From NCBI RefSeq assembly GCF_021155775.2, contig NC_060232.1:16335910-16399909 (forward strand): DNA of 64,000 nt, in the 5' to 3' direction. The DNA is from Neodiprion pinetum. Lineage: Eukaryota; Arthropoda; Insecta; Hymenoptera; Diprionidae. Shown here piece by piece: positions 43,462 through 55,354 of the stretch. Numbering within the stretch: position 1 is the first letter of the stretch; each line of letters begins with the position of its first letter. The notes under the pieces are model-generated. The model saw only the letters and a list, made by a program, of their open reading frames with translations. It searched no databases and was not told where the DNA came from. The translations under genes were made by a program, and so were the position numbers.

Positions 43462-46287
43462 TGTAACGTGGCGTTTCAGAGTCGCCTGTCACAAGGGCAC
43501 ACAACCGCTATTATTTTTAGTTTACACGTCCTCAGCAGGGTACTCCAACCGAACTCGATACACAATAGGCAATAACTACTTCTAACTAATTCTTTCTTGT
43601 AAATTCTTTATTTCGCGCTTCGGCGCAAGCTAACAAGGTACTTGGACGACAACGATCCCGATCAACAAGGGACCACTAGCTACCGTTCGCAGCTCTCGAC
43701 GACTTCGCCTACTGACGGTCTCATCAGACTACACTGGCTACCTTGGTGCACCTTTATATACACCTGGGCTAGCATCCACCCGAACCTTCCGTATCGCCTC
43801 GACTGCCGGTGAACAGGGAGACAAAAATCCTCCCGGCCGCCGAGGGCACCGTTTCTCGAAGAGGAACCAGCGGCCAGCTCTATCGGATGCCGTAAGGATG
43901 GCGTGAAGGGCAGACCGTAGCCTGCCATCCTCCGACTTACCGGCCTGGTGCCGGACCGACCCCAAACCACTACGTCCAGGTTGATAAAGCCATCATTCTG
44001 AGGATCGACGCTGCCTTCCTATCGGCAGGGACTAATTGTGTGGGTCGTGGTCCACGGTTTGGCCAACCGTCTGACTGCACGACCTCAGGTACAGGCAGCT
44101 AGCTACTGTCTGTGCAAAAGGCCGGTGGAGGTGAACAATGAGGCGTCACTCTCCACCCGGTAACTTTGGCCGAGAGGCACCCTGTGTATGCCTCTGCCAA
44201 AGAAGTCCCCGATGATAGGCAGCCTGGACCGTAAACCGAAGCAGCTACAAAATCGTACGAGTTGGTGTCAACGACGAAATCGCGAGCAGCACATTACGCC
44301 ACATCTAGCGGTAATTTTGGAAAACGTATGACCACGCAGTAACCAATATTCGCCACAGGGGGATGGCCTATTTGCGGTGGGGGTCAACCAACCAATCAAA
44401 GAAGAAGAATCACCTCACGGCAACCGCGAGATCGGCGAGCTGACCTACGACCTGCTATTCTACGCTTGACCTGCTGAGCGACAGCTTTGTTTTCCGCATC
44501 CTTCCGATTATTCTCCCGATTTAAGATACAGATACCTTTCCTTCTCCCGCTACCGTTCTATCGTTTATTCTTTCGTAAAATTTATCCTATAAACTCTTTT
44601 CATTCTTTTTCCCTTCCTTCTCAGTTTTGCTAGTATTACGTATAATTTAAATTAGAGTCAGTTTGTGTGCCTGAAGTCAACCGCCAAGGTAAGGCTTCTG
44701 CCTTTGAATAGTATCGTTACGAAGTTGCTCATAATTTCTATTCTTTCTTATGGTATTTATCGACTTTGTGTGAATCATGGTCCACGGCTTAAAGTTGCAG
44801 TAAGCCGCCGTGTGGCTGCATGATTTCGGTCATTAATATTATATTTACTGTTTCTTGGTTGCATCGTGTGATGCCAGTTTTGTGTGAATCATGGTCCACG
44901 GCCTAGAGTTGCAGTAAGCCGCCGTGTGACTGCATGATTTCAGTCATTTATTATTTTCGTATCTGAGCGACCTCGTAACTGCCGAATAATTATTTCTCTG
45001 TATTTATGATTTTTCTGATTATTTGTGAATCTCTATTAGCCTGCTTCTGCCCTTTTTATCATATTTTGAGTCCTATTGGCTTCATATTTTATTTTATACT
45101 CTTTTTGTAATAGTAGTGTGCTTTATATTTTATTTCTGTTATAGCTTATTATATTTTTATTTATTTTTGTGCCTATTGTATCATATATCGAGTTCCTTGG
45201 AGTACAAGCGAGCATAAAATCAGCCCTAGATATTACCGCACTTTTTCTTTATTGCTATTGGCAATTTCATATTATTTTTGCCTGTTATTCATTTCTCTGT
45301 ATTTTGTTAAATTAAGTTCCGTGAATTATTCTTTTGTACTGCGGTGTATTTTAGTGTATTTCTTTATTTTGTAAACTCTCCGAAATTCTCAATCTCTCAT
45401 AATTTTGTATTTTGGTATTCTCTCAAAAGTTATGTTTGGGAATTCACTATTCAATTCCTCAAGTATGTAATAATTATAAATTATCGAATCTACCGTTTAT
45501 GAATAATTCTACCGAAGGCTATCTAGTCGATCGTTTGCCGACTTGGTAAATTGTTACTGAATGTCAATTTCTCATACTGGTTATAATTTATGGTAAATTT
45601 GTCGTATCATCTACCGAACTATCGTTACGTTGTTTTCTACCAATCGCGGCAAAGTTCTCTCGCTCTAATTGACAGAATAATAATTTTCGTAGCGTCATTT
45701 GCAACTTGGGTAAGATCACGTCGCCCAGTGACGTGTAGTTCTAAGTCAACTCTTGCATTATATCGCATCTCCCGACCTACGTTCATTTTTCTCTGTTAAC
45801 TACCGTCTCTCGTTTTAAAGCTACCGTTTACTGCTATTCTACCGAAATTTTTGTGAACAACGATTATTTATTTTATTAACTACCGCTGTCGATACCATCT
45901 TATTTGCCTGTCTCACTCATGTAACCTTCTCGACATTATATGATCGATTGACCAGTTCATTTTCCTTTTGACTGGAGTTTATTCTTTATTTTGTTACTTT
46001 CTTCAATTCTGGAATTACTGTTAGCTGCCTTGAATTCCGCCACTCTACCGGGATGTACGCGATCGTACCTGTGCCTAGCCAGCCATACAACGGGTTCTCT
46101 ATTTATCTCTTTTGTACGGTTTTGTGTTAATTTTATTGATTTGCATTATTGTTTGAAAATCGACGCTAACGCGTCTGGCGCCCAAAGTAATTATTTTGTT
46201 ATAGTTTGATATTGCGGATAAGTAGGGAATCGCGCCAAAGTGTCAACGGTAAGTCCTCATCCGAGGGTAACAGAATTTAGCCTTACA
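43462..46287. mobile_element. Solo-LTR-like insert C (2.8 kb, TG...CA)
   Basis: A block of mixed composition starts TGTAACGTGG and ends AGCCTTACA, with ATAT on both sides. No pol, gag, primer site or terminal direct repeats were found. It contains three related hairpin-forming repeats (44037-44100, 44769-44835, 44880-44944) whose stems show compensating changes. The 96-codon minus frame at 43680-43970 is not convincing. It is best read as a long solo LTR or a non-autonomous LTR element. Confidence 0.6.
44037..44944 (+). repeat. Three dispersed hairpin repeats in insert C
   Basis: Each copy carries GGTCCACGG flanked by arms that pair: GGTCGTG with CACGACC in copy 1 (44043-44093), and AATCATG with CATGATT in copies 2 and 3. 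Copies 2 and 3 have a further inner stem CGGCTTA-like/TAAGCCG. The last two copies are 111 bp apart and nearly identical over 60 bp. Function unknown. Confidence 0.7.
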
Positions 46288-46582
46288 ATATATATGTATT
46301 CATATGTATATTATACATTAATATAATTGAATATAAATGGAGGTAATCAAGTTGAATAATTTGATAAAATAAGCAAATACTTAAATTGAATAAATTAATT
46401 GTCTTAATGAATAATATTTTCATTCTAATTAATATATGAGCAAATACTTAAAAAATATACGGGATTCTTTTATGAATTATATTTATTTTCAATGAATTTA
46501 ATTATAGTAAATAAAATTGTTTTTTCAAAAATTTCTCATTTTTAAAAGTAAATTCAAAATTATAATAAAATATAGATATATA
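46288..46582 (+). repeat. AT-rich satellite, shortened forward monomer
   Basis: A forward unit lacking its middle part lies between insert C and the 2.1-kb palindromic element. It ends in a TA-rich joint. Confidence 0.8.
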
Positions 46583-48711
46583 CAGGGTGTCCCTAAATTG
46601 AGGGACACGGACCAGCCAGCGTGATACCTGACTGAAATGCAACCGAGAATTTCTTTACCGGAAGCTCGTCCGACGCATAGTTTTTGAATTATAAGCGATA
46701 GCGTTAGGCCAATCAGAGTGCACCATTTCATCTGGATTTGCCGCCACGGAAATTGCTGTTTTGTTCGCTGGGTGAATTATTATTATTCGGTTACAAAGTA
46801 AATATCGGCACCTCTCCTCACTCGCTGTTGTACCCCTTCTCGAGCGCTGACCTCGGTATTGTTGCCTCGGCACACGCTGCCGGCCGCACACCCACGGACG
46901 CACACTCGTGTGTGTGAAAATAAGCGAATGCCCAGTTACACAATACTACGAAACACACATCTACGAGTGAAAATAAAAATAAATCTCCAAATAAATCAGC
47001 GGATTTAAGATTTAATGTTATAAAACACTTCCAATCATCGATGTATGCATAAAACTAGAGATTTTAGATGATTGATATGCCGTTAGGGTTCAAATTCAAA
47101 TAAAAAAGTAATTTCAAATCAAGAAGAAGAAAATTCCCAAATACCTGAATTCAAATGAAGCAATTTCAATTTAATAAATCTATCTGAATTTGAGGAAAAA
47201 ATAATTATTATTATTTGGAATAGAAAAATGAAGTCGAATTACATGAATAAATTCAATCAATTCAACTCAAAAAAATATGGTGTCATTCAAATTCCTAGTT
47301 ATTTCCTCGTCGATTCAATGTGGGTCTGGAGTGGCAAGTAACGTTGAAATTGTTGAGATCAATGCTAGTGATGGACACTTATCTGAGAATAATCGATGTA
47401 TCGATTAATCGATTTCAACAAAGTAATCGGACACGGCTCGATTAAATTGGTAAAAATTAATCAATTTGGTAAATTTCTGCGTGTAGTCTTAATATCAGAA
47501 GAGATATTTCGATAATTCATAGTCTTATTCAAAATATTTTTAAGTTTGACAAATTTTGAGTAATTGATACTTAAATCACATACACCGATACTGTATTGCA
47601 TCGTTCGTATGAGTAAACAAGCGGTTCCAGACCCACATTGAATCGACGAGGAAATAACTGGGAATTTGAATGACACCATATTTTTTTGAGTTGAATTAAT
47701 TGAATTTATTCATGTAATTCGACTTCATTTTTCTATTCCAAATAATAATAATTATTTTTCCTCAAATTCAGATAGATTTATTAAATTGAAATTGCTTCAT
47801 TTGAATTCAGGTATTTGGGAATTTTCTTCTTCTTGATTTAAAATTACTTTTTTATCTGAATTTAATTATTTTTCTCTCTAAACATAAAATTTGGCACGAA
47901 TCTAAAGTAATTCGAAGTAACTTGACTTATTACAACTCTTCCTAATTCAGTTATATCTTAAATAATTCTCATGATTTCAGTTATCATTTTTAGTGATTCG
48001 GTGAATTCTCATTTATTCAGTTTTTTTGTGTTAACTCAGGTGAATCGTGAGTGATTTACAAACCTATTGACACGTCAATTCAGCGAGTTGTTGTTCCCTC
48101 GCATTATTGAAAAATCGGATGTCAATGATGAATTTCAAACTAGTGGAAAAGTTATGTTGCAAAGACACAAAAAATGTTCGGAAAGCATAATTCAGATTGA
48201 TTGAATGACTAATTATGAACCCTAACGGCATATCAATCATCTAAAATCTCTAGTTTTATGCATACATCGATGATTGGAAGTGTTTTATAACATTAAATCT
48301 TGAATCCGCTGATTTATTTCGAGATTTATTTTTATTTTCACTCGTAGATGTGTTTCGTAGTATTGTGTAGCTGGGCATTCGCTTATGTTTCACACACACG
48401 AGTGTGCGGCCGGCAGCGTGTGCCGCGGCAACAATACCGAGGTCAGCGCTCGAGAAGGGGTACAACAGTGAGAGAGGGGAGGTGCCGATATTTGATTTGT
48501 AACCGAATAATAATAATTCACCCAGACGAACAAAACAGCAATTTCCGTAGCGGCAAATCCAGATGAAATGGTGCACTCTGATTGGCCTAACACTATCGCT
48601 TATAATTCAAAAACTATGCGTCGGACGAGCTTCCGGTAAAGAAATTCTCGGTTGCATTTCAGTCAGGTATCACGCTGGCTGGTCCGTGTCCCTCAATTTA
48701 GGGACACCCTG
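46583..48711. mobile_element. Non-autonomous palindromic element (2.1 kb), same termini as the 12.6-kb element
   Basis: Ends CAGGGTGTCCCTAAATTG inverted, flanked by TA; paired positions sum to 95294 near the ends. The outer 450 bp matches the ends of the 12.6-kb element (51396 onward). Just inside the tip, GTGTCCCT and AGGGACAC form a hairpin not kept in the larger element. The arms are unequal: about 340 bp of the right arm (about 47880-48225) has no partner on the left. A unique centre lies at about 47333-47625. No transposase. It is presumably mobilised by the enzyme encoded in the larger relative. Confidence 0.88.
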
Positions 48712-49025
48712 TATATATATATATATATTTTTATATATATATATATATACATATGTATATTATAATTTTCAATTTGATTTCAAAAAATGGGATATTGAAA
48801 AAAAAAAAAATTTTTCTTACATCATTTTAATTTTTCAAAATTATGTATGATTATTAGAGAAATCCTAAATATTTTTAATTAATCGCTTATTTTTCATTTT
48901 ATTTCATTTTTTTATCATTTTTTCCATTCACAATCATTTTTTATTTCATCACATTATTTACCTCAATTACCTTCATTGATATTTTATGATTTTATTGTAT
49001 ATTATAAATATATATACATATATAC

Positions 49026-49080
<55 letters not shown>

Positions 49081-49425
49081 TATATGTATATGTAGGTATA
49101 TATATATATATATGAATAGATATATGTATATTATGATTTTTAATTTACTTTCAAAAAAAAGGAAATTGAAAATGAAAAATTTTTTCTACAATATTTCAAT
49201 TTTTTGAAATTATGTATAATTATCATAAAAATTCCGAATATTTTGAATTATTCGCTTATTTTTTATTTCATTTCATTTTTTTATAATTTTTTCCATTCAC
49301 AATTATTTTTTATTTCATTACATTATTTACCTCAATTACCTTCATTTATATTCTATTATATTCATGTATAATATAAATATACATGAATAAAAATATACAT
49401 ATATATGTATATATATATATATATG

Positions 49426-49456
<31 letters not shown>

Positions 49457-49747
49457 ATATGTAGATATATATATATATACATATGTATATTATAATTTTC
49501 AATTCACTTTTGAAAAATGGGAAATTGAAAGAAAAAAAATTTTTCTCACATTAGTTTAATTTTTCAGAATTATGTATAATTATTAAAAAAATCCTAATTA
49601 TTTTTAATGACTCGCTTATTTTTTCATTTTATTTCATTTTCTCATAATTTTTTTTATTCACTATCATTTTTTATTTTATTATATCAATGTATAATATAAA
49701 TATATATAAATATATATATACATATATATATATATACATATATATAC

Positions 49748-49794
<47 letters not shown>

Positions 49795-50074
49795 TGTATG
49801 AATATATATATGTATATTATAATTCTCAGTTTACTTTCAAATGGAGGGAAATTAAAAAAAAAAATTTTTTTCGCAATATTTCAATTTTTTAAAATTATGT
49901 ATAATTATCAGAAAAATCCGAAATATTTTCAATTATTCGCTTATTTTTGATTTTACTTTATTTTTTTATAAATTTTTCAATTCACAATTATTTTTCATTT
50001 TATTACATTATTTACCTCAATCAACTTCATTTATATTCTATTATATTGAGGTATAAAATAAATATATATAAATA
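48712..50074 (-). repeat. AT-rich satellite, variant reverse monomers
   Basis: Four reverse units near 48755, 49130, 49485 and 49815, each about 330-370 bp, share CGCTTATTTT, CATTATTTACCTCAATTACC and TTATGTATAATTAT-type words. They are separated by long TA runs. They lack the GGATTAGAACTT part of the main monomer, so this is a diverged subfamily. Confidence 0.8.
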
Positions 50075-50180
50075 CTAGGGGCTTCGCCCCTGCGCGCTTC
50101 GCGCGCCAACCCCATCTCGGCGCTACGCGCCTCGGGCACTCGGCGCTGCGCGCCTCGTTGTTCGGCGCTTCGCGCCTCAC
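50075..50180 (-). terminator. Helitron copy 2 3' end: array of five short hairpins
   Basis: The same stems as in copy 1, plus an extra GGCGC/GCGCC stem with loop TTC at about 50164-50176. Likely replication-termination structure. Confidence 0.7.
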
Positions 50181-50733
50181 TATTTCCTTACGCATTGTCT
50201 AGTAGACAGGCGAATTCCTTCATGTTGATTTAATGACAGGTCCTGCACTTGCTGTCCACTTCAATTCCTTCTGTGCTTACTTTTTTTTTTTTCATCAATC
50301 TAAGCTTCCATTCGTTGGTTGAAAATTGGTGTTCCTTCTCTATTGATATCTGTCTATCTCCTTGACTTGCTGAATTATTTTTGCTACCGCTCTGCCCGTT
50401 ATTCTCCAAGATCACCTTCTTTATATTTTTTTTTTCTCTGTATTCATGTTGCTGTTCACTCCGTAAAACACCTCTTTTTCTTGTGGTCAACATCTATCAT
50501 GGTCGTCCTCTTGCCTGGTTATAGGAATATTTGTTTATTATTATTCTCTGGCTTATTTGGTTCTTCGGACTTAAAATTTTATTTTCCTTTTTCCTTTGTG
50601 ATACTTCCGACCATCCACCATCTTCATCGCCTTGTCTGCTGGTTGAAACTCCTCCTTTCTCCATTGTCATCGTAAATCCTGGCTGTCCTTTTGACTGTTT
50701 GGTGATATATTTAGATTCACTATTATTTGATTG

Positions 50734-51130
50734 TTACTTTTCATACTTATTACTCACTATCTGAATTTTATTTTGGTTCTGCAAGACATCAAAGTGTCCA
50801 CTGTCTCCGTCGCCGGTGAAGCGTAGCGAGAATTGTGTTTCATTTTGTGATCCGATCCGGAGTGAATGAATTTGTTCTTCGCGATACACGATTAAACATA
50901 TCTTAAAAATGTCCGCAGCTGCATGTATTGCATTTTTATTCATATGTGAGTTGTAATCACCAGGTGATCTAATCACAGCACCGTTTGACTCATTACCTGT
51001 AATAAAACCCGCAAATGTAGACCAATTATCCACTATATTTGAAACGATACTCAGTCTCACCTCTGCGTGTCGATCTTGAGTGCCGTATACACAATACGCC
51101 AACGCGCGAAAAGACAATTCCTGTCGGGAA
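50734..51130 (-). pseudogene. OTU-domain protease of the Helitron, copy 2, frameshifted
   Basis: The C-terminal part (GDGDSGHFDVL) is intact. At the N-terminus one T is missing near 51113, which breaks the frame at the catalytic box, and the glycine before the asparagine of DGNC is arginine. A short internal deletion removes residues matching GIYGGEAELA of copy 1. Not functional. Confidence 0.8.
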
Positions 51131-52874
51131 TCATCGTTATAATTTTCGTTTGCATGTTCATTTTTTGCGCGTCAGAAACAGATACCTATAAAGATATTTG
51201 TCAAAGACTGTCATAAACAGCCGATGACAGCTGTCAAAGGGTTTGCTAGATGCTTTTTGTTTTGTTTTCGGTATCTCACCCCACCGCCAACTTCATGCGT
51301 ATACTATTGTTATTATAATCTTTTTTTACTATTGTTATTATAATCTTTTTCTACGTTCATTAGTTTGAAACTTTTTTATTAAATGGAGAGATATACAGGG
51401 TGTCCCTAAATTGCCTCCCACGGACTAGCCAGCGTGATACCTCGTTAAAATCCGACCGAGAATTTTTTTTCCGGAAGCTCGTCCGACGCATAGTTTTTGA
51501 ATTATAAGCGATAGCGCTAGGCCAATCAGAGTGCACCATTTCATCTAGATTTGCCGCCACGGAAATTGCTGTTTTGTTCGCCTGGGTGAATTATTATTAT
51601 TCGGTTACAAAGTAAATATCGGCACCTCCCCTCACTCGCTGTTGTACCCCTACTCGAGCGCTGACCTCGGTATTGTTGCCGCGGCACACGCTGCCGGCCG
51701 CACATCCACGGACGCACACTCGTGTGTGTGAAACAAGCGAATGCCCAGCTACGCAATACTACGAAACACACATCTACGAGTGAAAATAAAAATAAATCTC
51801 CAAATAAATCAGCGGATTTAAGATTTAATGTTATAAAATACTCCGAATCATCGTACCGTGATAACGGAGGTACGTGAATATCACTGTCAACGAATTGACG
51901 CGCTCGTCACATCTTCCATAATTACTCACCCAATCAAGCTGGCTCAAAATCGTCAAAATAATGTTGAATTGAATTATTTAATTTAGTTTCACAGAAAAAT
52001 CGGAAAAAAATTGACGAAATTTTTAGGTATTGACGTGAATTGGGGTAAGTTATCGAGAATTCTTGCGAAAAAAACTAATTCAATCGAATTGAATGAATTA
52101 ATTTGAACTAACGGAAGAAACAACAAGGAATTAATTGAAATTATTCAGATATTCACTAGAATCAAAGTGTATTACCGAGAATTGATGGTAGAAGTACTGC
52201 ATTAATTGAATTGAAAGAATTCACTCGAATAAAGTTGAATTTAGTTGAATTAATCTAAATTAACAGAATTGTGTTGAATCAAATGAATTATTCTGATTTG
52301 TTTCAACCTGCGGAATTAATGTGGCAAACAAATGTTAAGTTATTTCCCCCTCGACTTATACCTTGCCTGAGCTTATTCGTGGATTGTTGACTGTCGATAA
52401 AAGATCTTATGAAATCACCGTATCGATACGAACGACAAATCAGCTAAACTTCGGGTGACGATTGATTTCTTATTTAGACGCAGTGATTAAGTATGCGAGG
52501 ATTCGTCGTTACGTACGTATAGCAGGTATTCCGTATACCCACCAAATTACAGACTCTACGAGCCTGACTATTTTACATTTCATCAGTTAAATTGTTGTGA
52601 CAATCGTCACATGAAAGAAAGGCTGATTTTCATTCAATAATTTATCAGCCCAATTCAACTGTCCTTTGTTAATTTTTCAAGCTACTTCGTGAACGTGAAC
52701 TTTCGTATCGTAAGAAAAACTCATACAAACTCAGTGATGTGAAATTATTATTTCAACGATTTTGTATAGTATTTATCTGTTTTTCGTCTTTCGTTTTTTC
52801 TCACGGTGGTTTTATCAAATCTAAATAATTTTATCGTAATCACGATAGAATATCGTTGGTCCGGCCCTTGATTA

Positions 52875-53031
52875 GCCGAGGCTCCGGGGTATAAATAATG
52901 CCATAAAATAAGGCACCGACTCGTTAGATTGGTCCGCATCAGTCGAGTAGTCCAGTCGGAACCTACATGACTTCATTCGACAAGGAACTAAGACTCGGCA
53001 ATTTTTTGACTGGTTAACTAGATCTGTAAGT
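52875..53031 (+). promoter_or_regulatory. Promoter-like segment and possible first exon (left arm)
   Basis: TATAAATA at 52890 and ATAAAATA at 52903 are followed by an arthropod initiator-like TCAGT (52939) about 35 nt after the second. At 53030 a strong donor CT/GTAAGT follows. The transcript would run inward, opposite to the transposase. The only short frame in the would-be exon is 16 codons. Downstream exons are not established. Confidence 0.35.
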
Positions 53032-55033
53032 TTGCCCTACAAAATGATTCCAAATATGCCGACAATTTTTTCTAGATATTTCAAAATTCCGTAATTCAGC
53101 GTGGTTTTTTTTTTTTGCTCATTTTAGAGAAAAACGGTTCCCACACGGTTGTCCATCGTATTGCCCTCAAATTAGACTTATACGAAAATCACAAATCATT
53201 GTTAGTTTACTTGTGAATTGCCGCTAGGCACAGACATCGAGCATGTTGTTTAATTGCTGTCATAAATTCAGTGAATTTTCAATGCCATATCCTGAAACTC
53301 ATCCGACGTGTAGAACAATCTTTTCATGATATTCTAGTTCTGATTCGATGTTTTAATGTAGGTAGCAACGAGAAAATAATAATGGTATTATGAGCGTTTG
53401 TTCTTTACAATCTAGTTTGTTATTGCAAATTTGTTGAACGCATTTTTTTTTAATTCCAGTTTATTTTTTATTCCAGAACGTAACGCAGTACGCAAATTAT
53501 TACGTGTGAGTGCACGTTCAAACCACGCGTTCGACTTTACCCTTATCTTGCGGTCATGCCAATAAAATACTGAAAAATGACAGTTACCAATTTTTTTTAC
53601 CACTGACACACCATTGCGAAAAAATTAAAAAAATTACGGAAAATCACATCACAGCAAATATTTATACCGTAAAAAAAAGAAACTGATGCCTATCTAAAAT
53701 CCACCGGAAACCGGCGATCTGAATGTTCAAAAATTTTTAGAAGATGGAATTTCTTAAAGGAAAATCCAAATAAAATTCTCGGTATGTACACATGGCTGGT
53801 GGGTCTGTGTTTTTATTCCAAATATTCTGAGTAGCAATATCGGAGTCATCGTGAAAAAACTGAAAATCACGTTTTATGCGCTAACTTCAAGCTAAATGGA
53901 GCTAGCAGGGTAAAATTTCGTATGGGTCAGTCACTTACCACACTGAGAGAAATTTTTAGCTCCGATTACCGCTCAGTTTTTAACTATTTTCATTTTTTAC
54001 CACAATCGAAAAATATTATAGTTCTGGGTAGAAAATGAAAATTACTTCTCTAGCTGTGACCAGAAAGTTTAGTATCCGTTACTATTCTTTTTCATTGCGA
54101 TCACTGTTACTACATTTTCTTGTAACTGTTGTCAAAATTTAATGCTTTGTGCAACAATAAATTGACTCTAAAGCCTTGTTCAACTAAAAAAGTACAGTAA
54201 ACCGAAGAAATTCATTTTGCGTTGCGATTACCAAAAAAAGGATCGACAATAGCGCAAAAGGATTACGTGTACCTCGTTCTTCGTAATTCCAACAATATTC
54301 AAACAGTTTTTTTTTTAACGATACCTGTTTCACTGATTTCATCTAGTTACTATAACAAATTACATTTTTGTCAGTGCACCACAAATTCGCAGAATTCGTT
54401 TCGAGAGAGGGCACTTTCGCATGCTTAATCAACTATGCCGTTCACAATACATTACCCACGCGAAAGTGTGGCCGAATAAAAAGTTTGTTAGTCTTAACAG
54501 AATATTTCAGCATTTTTTTTTTTTTTTTTTAATTTGCAATCAAATTTTCATAACTCTTCACTCTTCTTAACTTGGTTGGAAGAACGCAAAAGCATTTTTC
54601 GAGTCCATTAAATTATGTAGTATTGTATAAAATTCGGTAGGCATTTGTTATACTGTATTTGGAATTCACTGAACATACTGCTGAATTTACCTGACAAGTT
54701 TACAAAGGAATTCGATTACAGTCCGTTAAAATAAAAAATCTCTAGTAGCAAAAGTAATCGGTATTTATCTCTATTAATTTCACTGTACAATTTAGAAGAA
54801 AATACTGTACGTGGCCCGTCCGTGAAATGTTTTTGACTCGTACGATGATTTCAATACGAACTAAAGGTGCGAGCCGTTTAACTCGTTCTGGCGCGTACGG
54901 AAATCTTCGTTCTAGCCCTAAAAACACCTACTTTACGGGCATGCCTCTAAAAGTACTATTGAAGGTAAGATCGTCGGCTACCTGGCTCCACTGGTCGCCG
55001 ATAAATGACCATAGACTGGAGCTGTAAAAACAA

Positions 55034-55354
55034 TTGCCATCACGAAACATCGGGATTCGTAAGAGTCATTCTCAGGTAAAAGAGAAGCTTGATTCTGTGT
55101 CAGAGTCACATAATGATTATTTTTTAGGTGTTGAATTCTCGTCCACCGATGACGTGATGTATAAAAAACGGACTATTGCTTCTCTCCGAAACAGCTACTA
55201 TTGTGTTATTGTAGTTCGAGAACCGAGAAAAAAATTTAAAAAAAACCCTATTACCGTTTTACAAATTCTATCTTTGAAGCGAATTAAGATATCATCAGAC
55301 CCTCAGATGTTTATTTTTCATGTGCGTCATGAAATCAAGAGCCCTGGGAAATAA
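55034..55354 (+). CDS. Unrecognised 106-codon frame in the left arm
   Basis: Open frame of 106 codons, basic at the C-terminus (REPRKKFKKN), with no recognised motif. Splice-like signals lie inside it (CAG/GTAAAA at about 55076, TTTTTTAG/G at about 55128), so the true structure may differ. It runs in the same direction as the promoter-like segment at 52875. Identical mirror copy at 60033-60353. It could be chance. Confidence 0.25.
   Translation: MPSRNIGIRKSHSQVKEKLDSVSESHNDYFLGVEFSSTDDVMYKKRTIASLRNSYYCVIVVREPRKKFKKNPITVLQILSLKRIKISSDPQMFIFHVRHEIKSPGK

Larger units (their letters stand above)
50075..51391 (-). mobile_element. Helitron-derived element, copy 2
   Basis: 1317 bp, a shorter relative of 38619-40428. 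Plus-strand left end CTAGGGGCTTCGCCCC preceded by A, right end GGAGAGA followed by T. It contains the same AT-hook module (50230-50493 minus), a broken OTU frame, two rather than three 26-bp repeats and five rather than four terminal hairpins. The 12.6-kb palindrome begins two bases after its end. Confidence 0.85.

Noticed and set aside
43680..43970. 96-codon minus-strand frame in insert C
   Set aside because: No domain, low-complexity Arg/Gly/Ser composition, inside a non-coding LTR-like block.
46655..46903. 82-codon frame repeated near the ends of both CAGGGTG elements (also 48348-48566, 51541-51771, 63616-63846)
   Set aside because: It lies in the shared terminal sequence of the elements, so repetition reflects TIR conservation; the frame differs in length and is disrupted between copies.
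49687..49950. Open frames made of Tyr/Ile in TA runs (also 8133-8396 and 38153-38411)
   Set aside because: Produced by TATA simple sequence; no coding meaning.
14756..50074. tRNA or rRNA genes
   Set aside because: No B-box-bearing cloverleaf or rRNA-like stretch was recognised on either strand; the tRNA-Leu-like words are the two retrotransposon primer sites.
53412..53609. 65-codon frame in the palindrome arm, mirrored at 61778-61975
   Set aside because: Short, no motif, and not supported by splice or promoter signals.
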